In this document: in pieces, positions 38,382 through 47,543 of the stretch | Layout of the letters: every line of letters starts with the position of its first letter | How positions within the stretch are numbered: the stretch's first letter is position 1 | Assembly (NCBI RefSeq): GCF_004345245.1 | Contig: NZ_SLUQ01000003.1 | Coordinates: 62,001-126,000, forward strand | DNA from: Rhizobium sp. BK251 | GTDB taxonomy: Bacteria > Pseudomonadota > Alphaproteobacteria > Rhizobiales > Rhizobiaceae | Reading direction: 5' to 3' | DNA: 64,000 nt | Position numbers and translations under genes: made by a program | Notes under the pieces: model-generated | What the model was told of the DNA's origin: nothing | What the model saw: only the letters and a program-made list of their open reading frames with translations | Databases searched by the model: none

Positions 38382-38936
38382 TCAGGGACGCAGCCGGCTG
38401 AGGAACTGTGCAAAGACCATCGTGCCCTCCGGCCACGGGCCGTGCCCGGATTCGGCGTTGATATGGCCCGATTCGCCCGCATCCACGAGAAGCGAACCCC
38501 AGCAGTTGGCGATTTCGTCGGCATGCTCGAAGCTGCCGAACGGGTCGTTGCGGCTTGCGACGGTGATCGACGGAAAGGGAAGGGGATCGCGCGGATAAGG
38601 GCCGAAGGTCATGAGGTGCTTGGGGCGGATCGCCGGGTTTGCCACATCGGGCGGGGCCACGAAGAATGCGCCCGCGATGGGTTTGCGGAAATCCGGAATG
38701 GCATGGATGACCGAGGGCACGCCCAGCGAATGGGCGACAAGGACGACCGGTCGCTCCGAGGCGTTGACCTCCTCGGCGATGCGGGCCGTCCAGTGCTCGC
38801 GCACGGGCTTCGACCACTCGGCCTGCTCGACCCGCCGGGCCGTACCGAGCTTGGCCTCCCAGCGAGTCTGCCAGTGGTTAGGCCCGGAGTTGGTGTATCC
38901 GGGGATGATGAGGATATCTGCTTCCGATGCTTTCAT
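38382..38936 (-). CDS. RBBP9/YdeN-family serine hydrolase
   Basis: A 184-residue alpha/beta hydrolase. It begins ILIIPGYTNSGPNHWQTRWE, has the nucleophile in VAHSLG (about residues 68-73), the acid in VASRNDPFGSFEHA and the catalytic histidine in AGHINAESGHGPWPEG-like sequence near the end. Small family members are serine hydrolases of unknown substrate. The start codon lacks a good ribosome binding site. It stands between the GGDEF-EAL gene and a divergent membrane-protein gene. Confidence 0.88.
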   Translation of the reverse strand: MKASEADILIIPGYTNSGPNHWQTRWEAKLGTARRVEQAEWSKPVREHWTARIAEEVNASERPVVLVAHSLGVPSVIHAIPDFRKPIAGAFFVAPPDVANPAIRPKHLMTFGPYPRDPLPFPSITVASRNDPFGSFEHADEIANCWGSLLVDAGESGHINAESGHGPWPEGTMVFAQFLSRLRP

Positions 38937-39105
38937 GATGAGCCGATGTGAGAGCGAGCTTGCGTGGAGTCAAGGGAAAAGAGGACAAGTGCTGGAGGAT
39001 TTGCTAATGTTCGCCTACGCCGGCTGCGGTTGAACGCCTCGGCCATTGCTTGTCGGACGTCTTCGCGCCGCCAGCCGGTAGCTTTCGGTTGTGGAGGAGA
39101 ACAAC

Positions 39106-39909
39106 ATGACGGCATTTCACGTATGGGCAGGCGCCAGTAGTTCGTTTGTGCGCCCTGCTGTCCGCAAGATCAGCATTGCGGACGTCTTCGACGCTTTGCG
39201 CCGGGGTCTCGAGGATTTTCGCGAAAAACCATCCCATTACGTTTTTCTGTGTCTGATGTACCCGATCGCGGGTGTGTTCCTGATCGCCTGGAGTTCGGGC
39301 GAGAGGATGGTGCCGTTGCTTTTCCCTCTCATGTCCGGCTTCGCGCTGCTCGGTCCGCTCGCTGCCGTTGGCCTTTATGAGATCAGTCGCCGCCGCGAGC
39401 GTGGGCTCGACACGTCCTGGCATCATGCGCTCGAAGTGCGTCATTCGTCGGCAATGCCGTCGATCGTCGCTCTCGGCATCTTCCTGCTCGGCGCCTTCGT
39501 GGCCTGGCTCATCGTGGCCCAGCTCCTCTATGTCCACTTTTTCGGAGCGGCCGCCCCTGACTCGATCATGGGCTTCGTTTCCGAGGTTCTGACGACACCA
39601 GCGGGCATGCAACTCATATTGTGGGGCAATCTGATCGGCTTCGTCTTCGCGATCGTCGTGCTCGCCACGACGGTGGTCTCCTTTCCGCTGCTCCTCGACA
39701 GGGATTGCGGTGCAGCGGCTGCGATTGATACCTCGATCAGGGCCGCACTTGCCAATCCGATACCGGTGGCTCTGTGGGGCCTCATCGTCGCCGTTCTGCT
39801 TGTGGTCGGAACGATCCCGATCTTTGCCGGGCTCGCGGTAATCATGCCGGTCCTCGGCCACGCCACGTGGCATCTCTACCGGAAGCTCGTGGCCCAGCCT
39901 GTAAGCTAG
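39106..39909 (+). CDS. DUF2189 integral membrane protein
   Basis: A 267-residue protein with about six hydrophobic helices. The segment VRKISIADVFDALRRGLEDF and SFALLGPLAAVGLYEISRRRERG type residues mark DUF2189. Function is unknown; some family members are called cytochrome c oxidase subunit I-like in old annotation, without evidence. GAGGAG precedes the ATG at 39106; the frame also has an upstream GTG at 39091. It has the reverse-strand hydrolase gene behind it and a hairpin after it. Confidence 0.85.
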   Translation: MTAFHVWAGASSSFVRPAVRKISIADVFDALRRGLEDFREKPSHYVFLCLMYPIAGVFLIAWSSGERMVPLLFPLMSGFALLGPLAAVGLYEISRRRERGLDTSWHHALEVRHSSAMPSIVALGIFLLGAFVAWLIVAQLLYVHFFGAAAPDSIMGFVSEVLTTPAGMQLILWGNLIGFVFAIVVLATTVVSFPLLLDRDCGAAAAIDTSIRAALANPIPVALWGLIVAVLLVVGTIPIFAGLAVIMPVLGHATWHLYRKLVAQPVS

Positions 39910-39923
39910 GCCTAAGCCTGCCA

Positions 39924-39957
39924 GAAGGACCAGCCGGCTAACGCTGGCTGGTCTTCG
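39924..39957 (+). terminator. Possible terminator after the DUF2189 gene
   Basis: GAAGGACCAGCC and GGCTGGTCTTC form a near-perfect hairpin 14 bases after the stop. No T run follows, so ending of transcription is uncertain. Confidence 0.5.
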
Positions 39958-40017
39958 CATGTTCGGGAACCTCGCGGTCCAGCGCAGCGTTATGATGCTG
40001 TCCGAGTGGAGGAGCCC

Positions 40018-40488
40018 ATGGCCGCGAGCGAGCATATCTTCACCCGTTTCGCCACGACAGCCTCGGAATGGGCGGGCAAGCCGCTTGCGTTCATCCTTGC
40101 CCTGGTCTCGGTCGTGATATGGGCGGCGCTCGGTCCGCTCTTCGACTATTCCGAGACCTGGCAGCTCGTCATCAATACCGGGACGACGATCGTCACCTTT
40201 CTCATGGTCTTCGTGCTGCAGAACGCCCAGACCAGGGATACGCGGGCGATACAGGCGAAGCTCGACGAACTGATCCTGACCAGCAAGGCCGAGAACCGGT
40301 TCATCGGCATCGAGAAGCTGGACGAGGAGGATCTCGCGCATCTCGACCGGCTCATCGCCAAGGCGGCAAAGGCAAGCGGCGGCGGGCAAGGAGCCAGGAA
40401 GGCCGGCAACGGCAAGGCGACGGTCGCCAGCAAGGTGCAGGCAATCAAGTCCGAAAAGTTGGGGGACAAGGCGCGGCGCCGGAAATGA
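40018..40488 (+). CDS. Low-affinity iron permease family membrane protein
   Basis: A 156-residue protein with two membrane helices near the N-terminus (AFILALVSVVIWAALGPLF and TTIVTFLMVFVLQNAQTRDTRA). This matches the low-affinity iron permease family, named after a fungal Fe transporter, though bacterial members have not been shown to carry iron. After residue 85 it is charged and alanine/lysine-rich. GGAGGAG precedes the ATG at 40018; the frame is also open from GTG at 40006. It is convergent with purB. Confidence 0.8.
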   Translation: MAASEHIFTRFATTASEWAGKPLAFILALVSVVIWAALGPLFDYSETWQLVINTGTTIVTFLMVFVLQNAQTRDTRAIQAKLDELILTSKAENRFIGIEKLDEEDLAHLDRLIAKAAKASGGGQGARKAGNGKATVASKVQAIKSEKLGDKARRRK

Positions 40489-40545
40489 AGGCGGCGCATT
40501 TCAGGCGCGCCGCCTTGGCAGTCGATAATCCCGTCGTCGCGGGCC

Positions 40546-41853
40546 TCAGGCCTGGCCGAATACCCGGCGGAAAATCGTGTCCACGTGCTTGGTGTGGTAG
40601 CCGAGGTCGAATTTCTCGCGGATATCCGCTTCAGACAGTGCGGCGCGAACTTCGGGATCGGCGAGCAGTTCCTCGAGGAAGTCCTTGCCCTGTTCCCAGA
40701 CCTTCATGGCGTTGCGCTGGACGAGGCGGTAAGCATCTTCGCGCGACACTCCGGCCTGCGTGAGCGCCAGGAGCATGCGTTGCGAGTGAACAAGCCCGCG
40801 GAACTTGTTCAAGTTCTTCAGCATGTTTTCCGGATAGACTACGAGCTTCTCGACTACGCCTGCCAAGCGGTTCAGGGCAAAATCAAGCGTGATCGTCGTA
40901 TCCGGGCCGATAGCGCGCTCGACGCTCGAATGGCTGATGTCGCGCTCGTGCCAAAGGGCCACGTTTTCGAGAGCCGGGACGACGGACATGCGCACAAGCC
41001 GGGCAAGGCCCGTCAGGTTTTCCGTCAACACGGGATTGCGCTTGTGGGGCATGGCGGACGAACCCTTCTGGCCGGGCGAGAAGAATTCCTCGGCCTCCAG
41101 CACTTCGGTTCGCTGCATATGCCGGATCTCGATCGCGACGTTCTCGATCGAGGATGCGATGACGCCGAGCGTTGCGAAGAACATCGCGTGGCGGTCGCGC
41201 GGTATGACCTGCGTCGACACCGGCTCAGGAACGAGACCGAGCGCCGCGCAGACATGCTCCTCGACGCGCGGATCGATATTGGCGAAGGTCCCGACCGCGC
41301 CCGAGATCGCACCGGTGGCGATTTCCGCACGGGCCGCGAGCAGACGCGTCCGGTTACGGCTCATCTCGGCGTAGAAGCGGGCAAAGGTCAGGCCCATGGT
41401 CGTCGGCTCGGCATGGATGCCGTGGCTGCGTCCGATACGGATCGTGTCCTTGTATTCGAAGGCGCGCGTCTTGAGCGCGGCAAGGACGCGGTCCACGCCG
41501 GCGAGGAGGATATCGGCAGCGCGGACGAGCTGGATGTTGAAGGTGGTGTCGAGCACGTCCGAGGAGGTCATGCCCTGGTGCACGAAGCGGGCGTCCGCCC
41601 CGACGATCTCGGCAAGGTGCGTCAGGAAAGCGATCACATCGTGCTTGGTGACGGCCTCGATCTCGTCGATGCGGGCGACGTCGAAGTTCGCCTTGCCGCC
41701 CTTCTCCCAGATCGTCGCGGCCGCAGATTTCGGAATCACGCCGATCTCGGCGAGCGCGTCGCAGGCATGGGCCTCGATCTCGAACCAGATGCGGAACTTG
41801 GTTTCGGGCGACCAGATGGCGACCATTTCTGGCCGGGAATAACGCGGGATCAT
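40546..41853 (-). CDS. purB: Adenylosuccinate lyase
   Basis: A 435-residue lyase of the fumarase/aspartase superfamily. The signature SSAMPHKRNPVLTENL is at about residues 262-277, and TSSDVLDTTFNIQL and RIGRSHGIHAEPTT hold the catalytic His and the flexible loop. It makes AMP from adenylosuccinate and AICAR from SAICAR. It begins MIPRYSRPEM, as usual for the family; the frame is open far upstream only by chance. Normal length, monocistronic as far as can be seen. Confidence 0.98.
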   Translation of the reverse strand: MIPRYSRPEMVAIWSPETKFRIWFEIEAHACDALAEIGVIPKSAAATIWEKGGKANFDVARIDEIEAVTKHDVIAFLTHLAEIVGADARFVHQGMTSSDVLDTTFNIQLVRAADILLAGVDRVLAALKTRAFEYKDTIRIGRSHGIHAEPTTMGLTFARFYAEMSRNRTRLLAARAEIATGAISGAVGTFANIDPRVEEHVCAALGLVPEPVSTQVIPRDRHAMFFATLGVIASSIENVAIEIRHMQRTEVLEAEEFFSPGQKGSSAMPHKRNPVLTENLTGLARLVRMSVVPALENVALWHERDISHSSVERAIGPDTTITLDFALNRLAGVVEKLVVYPENMLKNLNKFRGLVHSQRMLLALTQAGVSREDAYRLVQRNAMKVWEQGKDFLEELLADPEVRAALSEADIREKFDLGYHTKHVDTIFRRVFGQA

Positions 41854-41914
41854 GGTTCTTGCTTTCGTCACTGAAAAGGGGCTGGCGTCCCTGTAGCAAA
41901 GACGGCCGACAATC

Positions 41915-42436
41915 TCAACGCATGCGTCTCGCCAGCAGGAAACTGGTCGTGAAAAGGCAGAGGAGGCCCAGCGGCAGCAACAGGCGAACCCCCAGTACCG
42001 CAAACTGATAAACCGCCGAAGCACTCGTGAACAGGAACTGGTAGATCCAGACCATCGAACCGAAGGGCGCGTGCCAACGCGCGTAGAAGAAGCGGTAGTC
42101 GAGGGCAAAGAGGAATGCGGTCATGGCGACCGTTCCTGCTGCCAGGACGACGAAGAAGGAAGCAAACCGCGTTTCCGGCGCCCGCCCATGTGCGAAGAAA
42201 AGTCCGACCGGCAGGACAAAGGGCCAGGAAAGCAGGCCGCCGAGGAAATAGAGAAGAAGAACTTCGGGCGCATGGCTCGTCTGCAGGTCGTCGCGCAGAT
42301 AGAGGCCGAGCGCAGCCGACAGGGCCATCTGCACGCCCCAGCAGGGCGCGCCGATCAGGTAAGCCTGCCACTGCGGTCGCGCTGCGGCAAGTCGCCGGCG
42401 GATGAGCGGGCGAGGCGGGTTAGCTTGATCCAACAC
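41915..42436 (-). CDS. Conserved membrane protein of unknown function
   Basis: A 173-residue protein with four hydrophobic segments (about residues 30-45, 58-80, 92-112 and 135-165). The N-terminus is basic ([18 protein letters not shown]), suggesting the inside face. I recognise no family. Its start overlaps the rpe stop by 17 bases on the same strand, so it is probably translated with rpe. The next gene, purB, is 61 bases further. Confidence 0.8.
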   Translation of the reverse strand: MLDQANPPRPLIRRRLAAARPQWQAYLIGAPCWGVQMALSAALGLYLRDDLQTSHAPEVLLLYFLGGLLSWPFVLPVGLFFAHGRAPETRFASFFVVLAAGTVAMTAFLFALDYRFFYARWHAPFGSMVWIYQFLFTSASAVYQFAVLGVRLLLPLGLLCLFTTSFLLARRMR

Positions 42437-43106
42437 GGCCTCCTTCGGCCGCTTCCCGCAGGTCGGCGATCGCCTTGCGATAGTGATCGGCCGCGCCGCC
42501 CTTGAAGATCGCCGAGCCGGCGACGAAGACGTTTCCGCCGGCGGCGGCGATGGCAGGCGCCGTCTCGACGGTCACGCCGCCGTCCACCTCGAGCTCGATC
42601 GGCCGGTCACCGATCAGTGACTTCGCCTGCTGGATCTTGTCGACCATCGCCGGGATGAATTTCTGGCCACCAAAGCCCGGATTGACCGACATGATCAGGA
42701 TCAGGTCGACGTCGTCGAGCACATTCTCGACTGCGCTCAGCGGCGTCGCGGGATTGATCGTGACGCCCACCTTCTTGCCGAGATGGCGGATGGTCTGCAG
42801 CGAGCGGTGCAGGTGCGGACCAGCCTCCGCATGGACAGTGATGCGGTCGCAGCCTGCCTTGGCGAAGGCTTCCAGGTAGGGGTCTGCCGGCGAGATCATC
42901 AGGTGGCAGTCGAAGGTCGCCTGTGTATAGGATCGCAGCGATGCGATGACGTCAGGCCCGAAGGAGATGTTCGGCACGAAGTGGCCGTCCATGACGTCCA
43001 GATGGATCCAGTCGGCGCCGGCGGCCGTGACGTCGCGCACCTCCTGGCCGAGCTTTGCGAAATCCGCGGCAAGAATCGAAGGTGCGATCCGGATTGGCAG
43101 GCTCAT
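42420..43106 (-). CDS. rpe: Ribulose-phosphate 3-epimerase
   Basis: A 228-residue TIM-barrel epimerase that interconverts ribulose 5-phosphate and xylulose 5-phosphate. Visible signatures are [42 protein letters not shown] and [12 protein letters not shown], holding the metal-binding His/Asp residues. In other rhizobia it is often found near purB, as here. A hypothetical membrane protein overlaps its 3' end. Confidence 0.97.
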   Translation of the reverse strand: MSLPIRIAPSILAADFAKLGQEVRDVTAAGADWIHLDVMDGHFVPNISFGPDVIASLRSYTQATFDCHLMISPADPYLEAFAKAGCDRITVHAEAGPHLHRSLQTIRHLGKKVGVTINPATPLSAVENVLDDVDLILIMSVNPGFGGQKFIPAMVDKIQQAKSLIGDRPIELEVDGGVTVETAPAIAAAGGNVFVAGSAIFKGGAADHYRKAIADLREAAEGGRVGSS

Positions 43107-43240
43107 GGCGACGAACTCCGACTGTTGATGCTTGGAACTGCCTTATCACCGCCGACCGGACGCGACAACAGAATGGCGAAGTGTCCGCAAAGGCGACACA
43201 AGCCTTTGCACTGACTTATGGCAAGCTGACTTACGCTACG

Positions 43241-44323
43241 TTAGTCGGTGGAAGAGCCGGGAGCGCGGAAGGTCTTGGCCCGCCACTCCAGGAGCTGATA
43301 GGGGTTTTCGGCCAGTTCGTGCGCCGGATTGAAGCTCAGCGGTCCGAGCACCGTCTGGAAGGTGGTGCCGATGAGTTTTTCTGCGACCGGCTTGCCTTGG
43401 GCGACGGCACTCTGCACGGCCTGGTCGGCAATCGTCGCGGCGGCATAGGCGGGAAGGACATAGCCCTCCGGTTCAATGCCGGCGGCGCGCAACGCTGTCA
43501 CGACCGCCTGCGCGGCGGGAAGCAGCGAATAGTCCGGCAGGGTCACGGCAAGTACGCCTTCAGCAAGCGGGACCGGCTGATCGGCCGCGCGCAGTGCGTC
43601 GCCGCCGAGGACGACCAGCGGAATCTTTTCCGCTGCCGCATCGCGGGCGATGATCGCCGCATCGCTCCTGTCGCCGCCGATGAAGACATGCGTGGCGCCG
43701 GCCCGCTTGAGGCGGCGCACGAGGGCAATCTGCTGCTCCTGTCCGGGGCGGTAGGTATCCGTGAAGACCGGTTTCAGGCCCTTGTCCTCGAGCGCGTCAC
43801 GGACAGCTTCGGTCAATTCGCGGCCATGGATCGTGCCGTCTTCCACGAGCGCGATCGGTTCGCCAGCCCAATCCTTGATGATGACGTCGATGATCTTCTG
43901 GGCCTCGGCACCATCGGGCGGTGCCAGCCGGAAAAGCGGCCAGCCGTTCTTGACGGCGTCCTCCATCAGGATACGGGAGCGCACCGAGACGGTGATCGCC
44001 GGAATGCCGGCGTCCTTCAGGCGCGGCAGCGCGCCTTCCAGCGTCTCCGTGCAGACGAAGCCGATCGCGATCTGAACCTTGGCATTGACGAGGGCATCGG
44101 CCACCGCCTGGCCGCTGCCATCCTCGCAGGGCTCGTTGACGGTGATGATGGCATTTTTCGACTGGTCCGCCGCAAGGCCGGCGCCCGCGGATATCTGTGC
44201 ACCGATGGCCGCATAGGGTCCCTGCTGCGGCACGACTACGCCGATCGCGACGCCCGCAGCATGGCCCGCTTGCGCCGCCAGGAGCAGCGCCGCCGAGATA
44301 CCTATGAGGCGCAGAACCTTCAT
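43241..44323 (-). CDS. Periplasmic branched-chain amino acid-type binding protein
   Basis: A 360-residue Peripla_BP_6 protein. The signal peptide is MKVLRLIGISAALLLAAQAGHAA, and the mature part starts VAIGVVVPQQGPYAAIG, as in LivK-like proteins. DDG..HGRELTEAVRDALEDKG and THVFIGGDRSDAA-type stretches mark the two lobes. It would bind an amino acid, amide or similar ligand, but no permease genes are adjacent, so the transport partner is elsewhere or it serves a sensor. The flavin-reductase operon starts divergently 181 bases away. Confidence 0.87.
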   Translation of the reverse strand: MKVLRLIGISAALLLAAQAGHAAGVAIGVVVPQQGPYAAIGAQISAGAGLAADQSKNAIITVNEPCEDGSGQAVADALVNAKVQIAIGFVCTETLEGALPRLKDAGIPAITVSVRSRILMEDAVKNGWPLFRLAPPDGAEAQKIIDVIIKDWAGEPIALVEDGTIHGRELTEAVRDALEDKGLKPVFTDTYRPGQEQQIALVRRLKRAGATHVFIGGDRSDAAIIARDAAAEKIPLVVLGGDALRAADQPVPLAEGVLAVTLPDYSLLPAAQAVVTALRAAGIEPEGYVLPAYAAATIADQAVQSAVAQGKPVAEKLIGTTFQTVLGPLSFNPAHELAENPYQLLEWRAKTFRAPGSSTD

Positions 44324-44504
44324 TCGAAATGAAATTTCCTTCTAAACCCTTCATGCCCTTTTATCCGGCTGCACCACATCGTCAAAGAAAAAGCAACAAA
44401 AACCGGCACTTTTCCGGAAAACCGCTGTAGAAAAGAGAATCGAGCATCGCCATATTCGTCGGGCTACATAAAACCGCGATGATACCGTCGGCCAGGAGAG
44501 AATT

Positions 44505-44999
44505 TTGTTGAAGAGACAGCATGTGGACCCGGGGCTTTATCGCGACGCAATGAGCCGTTACGCGGGCCACGTACAACTGGTAACGACGATACTTGGTGAC
44601 GAGAAGCGCGGTGTCACGATCACGGCTGCCTGCTCGGTCTCCGACAATCCCGCCGCCGTCCTCGTCTGCCTCAACAACAGTAACGAGAAGAACCACGTAT
44701 TCTTCAAGAGCGGCATCTTCGCGCTGAATGCGCTCGGTGCCCACCAGCAGCATGTGGCGGATGCCTTTTCCGGCCGCACTCATCTCGACGCGGCGGCGCG
44801 GTTCGCTGCCGCCCGGTTCGAGACGCTCGTCACCGGCGCGCCGGTGCTTTCGGATGCGCTCGCCGCCTTCGACTGCAAGGTGACGGATATCAAGGAGATG
44901 TCGACGCATAACGTCATCTTCGGCGAGGTCGTCGGGGTCCGCTACGGCGAGCTCAGGCCCGCGCTCATTTATATGAACCGGGACTACCACACGCTATAA
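44505..44999 (+). CDS. Flavin reductase (FMN-binding split barrel)
   Basis: A 164-residue protein with the HpaC/RutF-type split-barrel fold. LYRDAMSRYAGHVQLVTT, GVTITAACSVSDNPAAVLVCLN and FALNALGAHQQHVADAFSG are typical; the central SxSDNPP-like loop binds FMN. It would supply reduced flavin to a monooxygenase or act as an oxidoreductase accessory. The start is a TTG at 44505, preceded by CCAGGAGAG. It is 21 bases before the MoxR-type ATPase gene, so it probably leads the operon. Confidence 0.85.
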   Translation: MLKRQHVDPGLYRDAMSRYAGHVQLVTTILGDEKRGVTITAACSVSDNPAAVLVCLNNSNEKNHVFFKSGIFALNALGAHQQHVADAFSGRTHLDAAARFAAARFETLVTGAPVLSDALAAFDCKVTDIKEMSTHNVIFGEVVGVRYGELRPALIYMNRDYHTL

Positions 45000-45019
45000 A
45001 GCTCCCGGAAGGAGGAGAC

Positions 45020-45949
45020 ATGCCGGATCATTCTGCACCTTCGCTGCCGGCTTCGATCGACGAGACGATCGCATTGCTCGGTGCCAACGACTACCTGGCC
45101 GGACGAGCTCTCGGCACCGTCATCTATCTCGCCCTGAAGATGCAGCGACCGCTCTTCCTCGAGGGAGAGGCGGGTGTCGGAAAGACGGAGATCGCGAAGG
45201 TCCTGTCCGCCTCCCTCGGACGGCCCCTCATCCGGCTGCAATGCTACGAGGGGCTCGATATCGCCTCGGCCGTCTACGAATGGAACTATCCCGCGCAGAT
45301 GCTCGAGATACGGCTCGCGGAGGCTTCCGGTCTCACCGATCGCGGACGCATCGAATCCGACATATTCTCGGAGCGCTACCTGATCCGCCGGCCTGTGCTC
45401 CAGGCATTGTCCCCGGTCGATGGACGAGCGCCGGTCTTCCTAATCGATGAACTGGACCGCACGGACGAGGCGTTCGAGGCCTTCCTGCTCGAGGTGCTCT
45501 CGGATTTCCAGGTGACAATTCCGGAACTCGGCACCATCAAGGCGCCGGAACCGCCGATCGTCATCATCACCACGAACCGGACCCGCGAGATCCACGACGC
45601 GCTGAAGCGGCGCTGTCTCTATCATTGGGTCGACTATCCGGAGGCGGCGCAGGAACTCGAAATCATCCGCCGCAAGGTTCCCGGCTGCAACGCGATGCTT
45701 TCCCAGCAGATCGTGGCCTATGTGCAGAAGCTCCGGACTCTCGATCTCTTCAAGAACCCCGGCGTTGCCGAAACCATCGACTGGGCGACCGCGCTCACCG
45801 AACTCGACCGCCTCGCGCTTGATCCCGAAACCATCTCCGATACGCTCGGCACCCTGCTCAAATACCAGGATGACATCGCGCGTATCCAAGGCGGCGAGGG
45901 GCGGCGCGTGCTCGACGAGGTGAAGGCGGATTTCCAGGCGGCAGGATAA
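45020..45949 (+). CDS. MoxR/CoxD-type AAA+ ATPase
   Basis: A 309-residue AAA+ protein of the MoxR family. Walker A GEAGVGKT is at residues 49-56, Walker B VFLIDELDRTDE near 136-147, and IITTNRTREIHDALKRRCLYHW holds sensor 1 and the arginine finger region. The sequence CYEGLDIASAVYEWNY is characteristic of CoxD-like chaperones, which help assemble the molybdenum-copper site of CO dehydrogenase-type enzymes. A strong GGAGGAG ribosome binding site precedes it. It is followed after five bases by a VWA protein, its usual partner. Confidence 0.92.
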   Translation: MPDHSAPSLPASIDETIALLGANDYLAGRALGTVIYLALKMQRPLFLEGEAGVGKTEIAKVLSASLGRPLIRLQCYEGLDIASAVYEWNYPAQMLEIRLAEASGLTDRGRIESDIFSERYLIRRPVLQALSPVDGRAPVFLIDELDRTDEAFEAFLLEVLSDFQVTIPELGTIKAPEPPIVIITTNRTREIHDALKRRCLYHWVDYPEAAQELEIIRRKVPGCNAMLSQQIVAYVQKLRTLDLFKNPGVAETIDWATALTELDRLALDPETISDTLGTLLKYQDDIARIQGGEGRRVLDEVKADFQAAG

Positions 45950-45954
45950 CAGCC

Positions 45955-47217
45955 ATGGCCGGGATTGCTCCGCAAGATGGTGCCATCGTGCCGCCGATAC
46001 CGCCGGGAGACGGGCGGCTTGCGGACAACATCGTCTTCTTTGCCCGCGCATTGAGACGGGCGGGGCTGAAGATCGGTCCGGCGGCGGTCGCCGACGCCAT
46101 CGAGGCCGTCAGTGCCATCGGCATCGGCTCTCGCGAGGAGTTTCACGCCGCGCTCTTTGCCGTCTTCGTCAAGCGCCATGAGGACAAGGCTGTCTTCGAC
46201 GAGGCCTTCCGCCTCTTCTGGCGGTCGCGTGATCTCGTGCAGAAGATGATCGCGATGATGTCGCCGATTGCTCCCGACAACCGCGAGAAGGAAAAGCCGA
46301 AGCCCGGCGACGCGCGCGTTTCCGACGCGCTGGTCAGCGATCGGCAGGACAGGCGGAAGACGCGCGAAGAACCGGATATCGAAGTGGACGCGAGGTTCAC
46401 GACATCGGGCTCAGAGGTGCTGCGGCGCATGGATTTTGCGCAGATGTCGGTTGCCGAGATCACGGCGGCGAAGCGTGAGCTTGCGCGGCTCCAGCTGCCG
46501 CTCGATACGGTCGCGACACGCCGCTTTGCCCGATCGCATGTGCATCGCCAGGTCGATCCGCGCGGAACGATGCGGGCAGCCCTGCGCACCGGCGGCTCGC
46601 TTATCCTGCCGCGCTACCGCGAGGCGAAGGAGTTGCAGCCGCCCCTGGTCGTGCTTGCAGATATCTCCGGGTCCATGAGCCAATACACGCGCATATTCCT
46701 GCATTTCCTGCATGTGCTGACGGAGAAGCGGCGGCGCGTGCACACATTCCTGTTCGGCACGCGGCTTACCAATGTCACCCGCCAGATGCGCCACAAGGAT
46801 CCCGACGAGGCGCTGGAGGAATGCGCCGCCGCCGTCAAGGACTGGTCGGGCGGCACACGCATCGGCGAGACGCTGAAGGAGTTCAATCGGCTTTGGGCGC
46901 GCCGCGTCCTCGGCCAGGGCGCGGTGGTCCTGCTCATTTCCGACGGACTCGAGCGCGAGGGCGTCGACCTTCTCCAGCAGGAGATGGATCGGCTGCACCG
47001 CTCTTGCCGCCGCCTGATCTGGCTCAATCCGCTCTTGCGCTTCGACGGCTTCGAGGCGCGTGCCCGTGGCGTACGCGCCATGTTGCCGCACGTTGACGAA
47101 TTTCGTCCCGTACACAATCTGATATCCTTGGCGGATCTTGCAGCGGCGCTTGGGGCGGGCCGTTCGGGCGACTTCGATCCGCGCCGGTATATGGGTAAAC
47201 TGGGAGGTCATTCATGA
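45955..47217 (+). CDS. VWA-domain CoxE-like protein
   Basis: A 420-residue protein with a von Willebrand factor A domain in the C-terminal half. The metal-ion site DISGSMSQYT lies at about residue 235. The N-terminal part ADNIVFFARALRRAGLKIGPAAV and the linker with the charged EEPDIEVDARFTTSG-type segment are typical of CoxE, the partner of the CoxD ATPase in maturing Mo hydroxylases. It overlaps the next gene by four bases (ATGA), so translation is coupled. Confidence 0.9.
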   Translation: MAGIAPQDGAIVPPIPPGDGRLADNIVFFARALRRAGLKIGPAAVADAIEAVSAIGIGSREEFHAALFAVFVKRHEDKAVFDEAFRLFWRSRDLVQKMIAMMSPIAPDNREKEKPKPGDARVSDALVSDRQDRRKTREEPDIEVDARFTTSGSEVLRRMDFAQMSVAEITAAKRELARLQLPLDTVATRRFARSHVHRQVDPRGTMRAALRTGGSLILPRYREAKELQPPLVVLADISGSMSQYTRIFLHFLHVLTEKRRRVHTFLFGTRLTNVTRQMRHKDPDEALEECAAAVKDWSGGTRIGETLKEFNRLWARRVLGQGAVVLLISDGLEREGVDLLQQEMDRLHRSCRRLIWLNPLLRFDGFEARARGVRAMLPHVDEFRPVHNLISLADLAAALGAGRSGDFDPRRYMGKLGGHS

Positions 47218-47543
47218 CAGAAACAGTCTCAAATCTTGATCCTCTTGATGTCGCGGAGGACTGGAAGGCGCAGGGCCGTGACGTCGCGGTCGCGACCGTC
47301 GTGGAAACCTGGGGTTCGGCACCGCGCCCGGCAGGCAGCCATCTCGTCATCGACGCGGACGGCAATTTCGAGGGCTCCGTCTCCGGAGGTTGCGTGGAGG
47401 GAGCCGTGATCGCCGAAGCGCTTGATATCATTGGCTCCGGACAGTCGAAGATGCTCGAATTCGGCGTCGCCGACGAGACCGCCTGGCGGGTTGGCCTCTC
47501 TTGCGGCGGGCGCATCCGCGTCTTTGTTGAAAGGCTCGCCTGA
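47214..47543 (+). CDS. XdhC/CoxI N-terminal domain protein
   Basis: A 109-residue protein that is only the N-terminal XdhC_CoxI domain. VETWGSAPRPAGSHLVI and FEGSVSGGCVEGAVI are its two signatures; the cysteine in SGGCVE binds molybdenum cofactor. XdhC proteins insert the sulfurated cofactor into xanthine dehydrogenase and protect it. The second XdhC domain is the next gene (one-base overlap), so the usual single polypeptide is split here. Confidence 0.9.
   Translation: MTETVSNLDPLDVAEDWKAQGRDVAVATVVETWGSAPRPAGSHLVIDADGNFEGSVSGGCVEGAVIAEALDIIGSGQSKMLEFGVADETAWRVGLSCGGRIRVFVERLA

Noticed and set aside
40585..41874. A 429-codon forward frame over purB
   Set aside because: It is the antisense of purB and shows no family motif.
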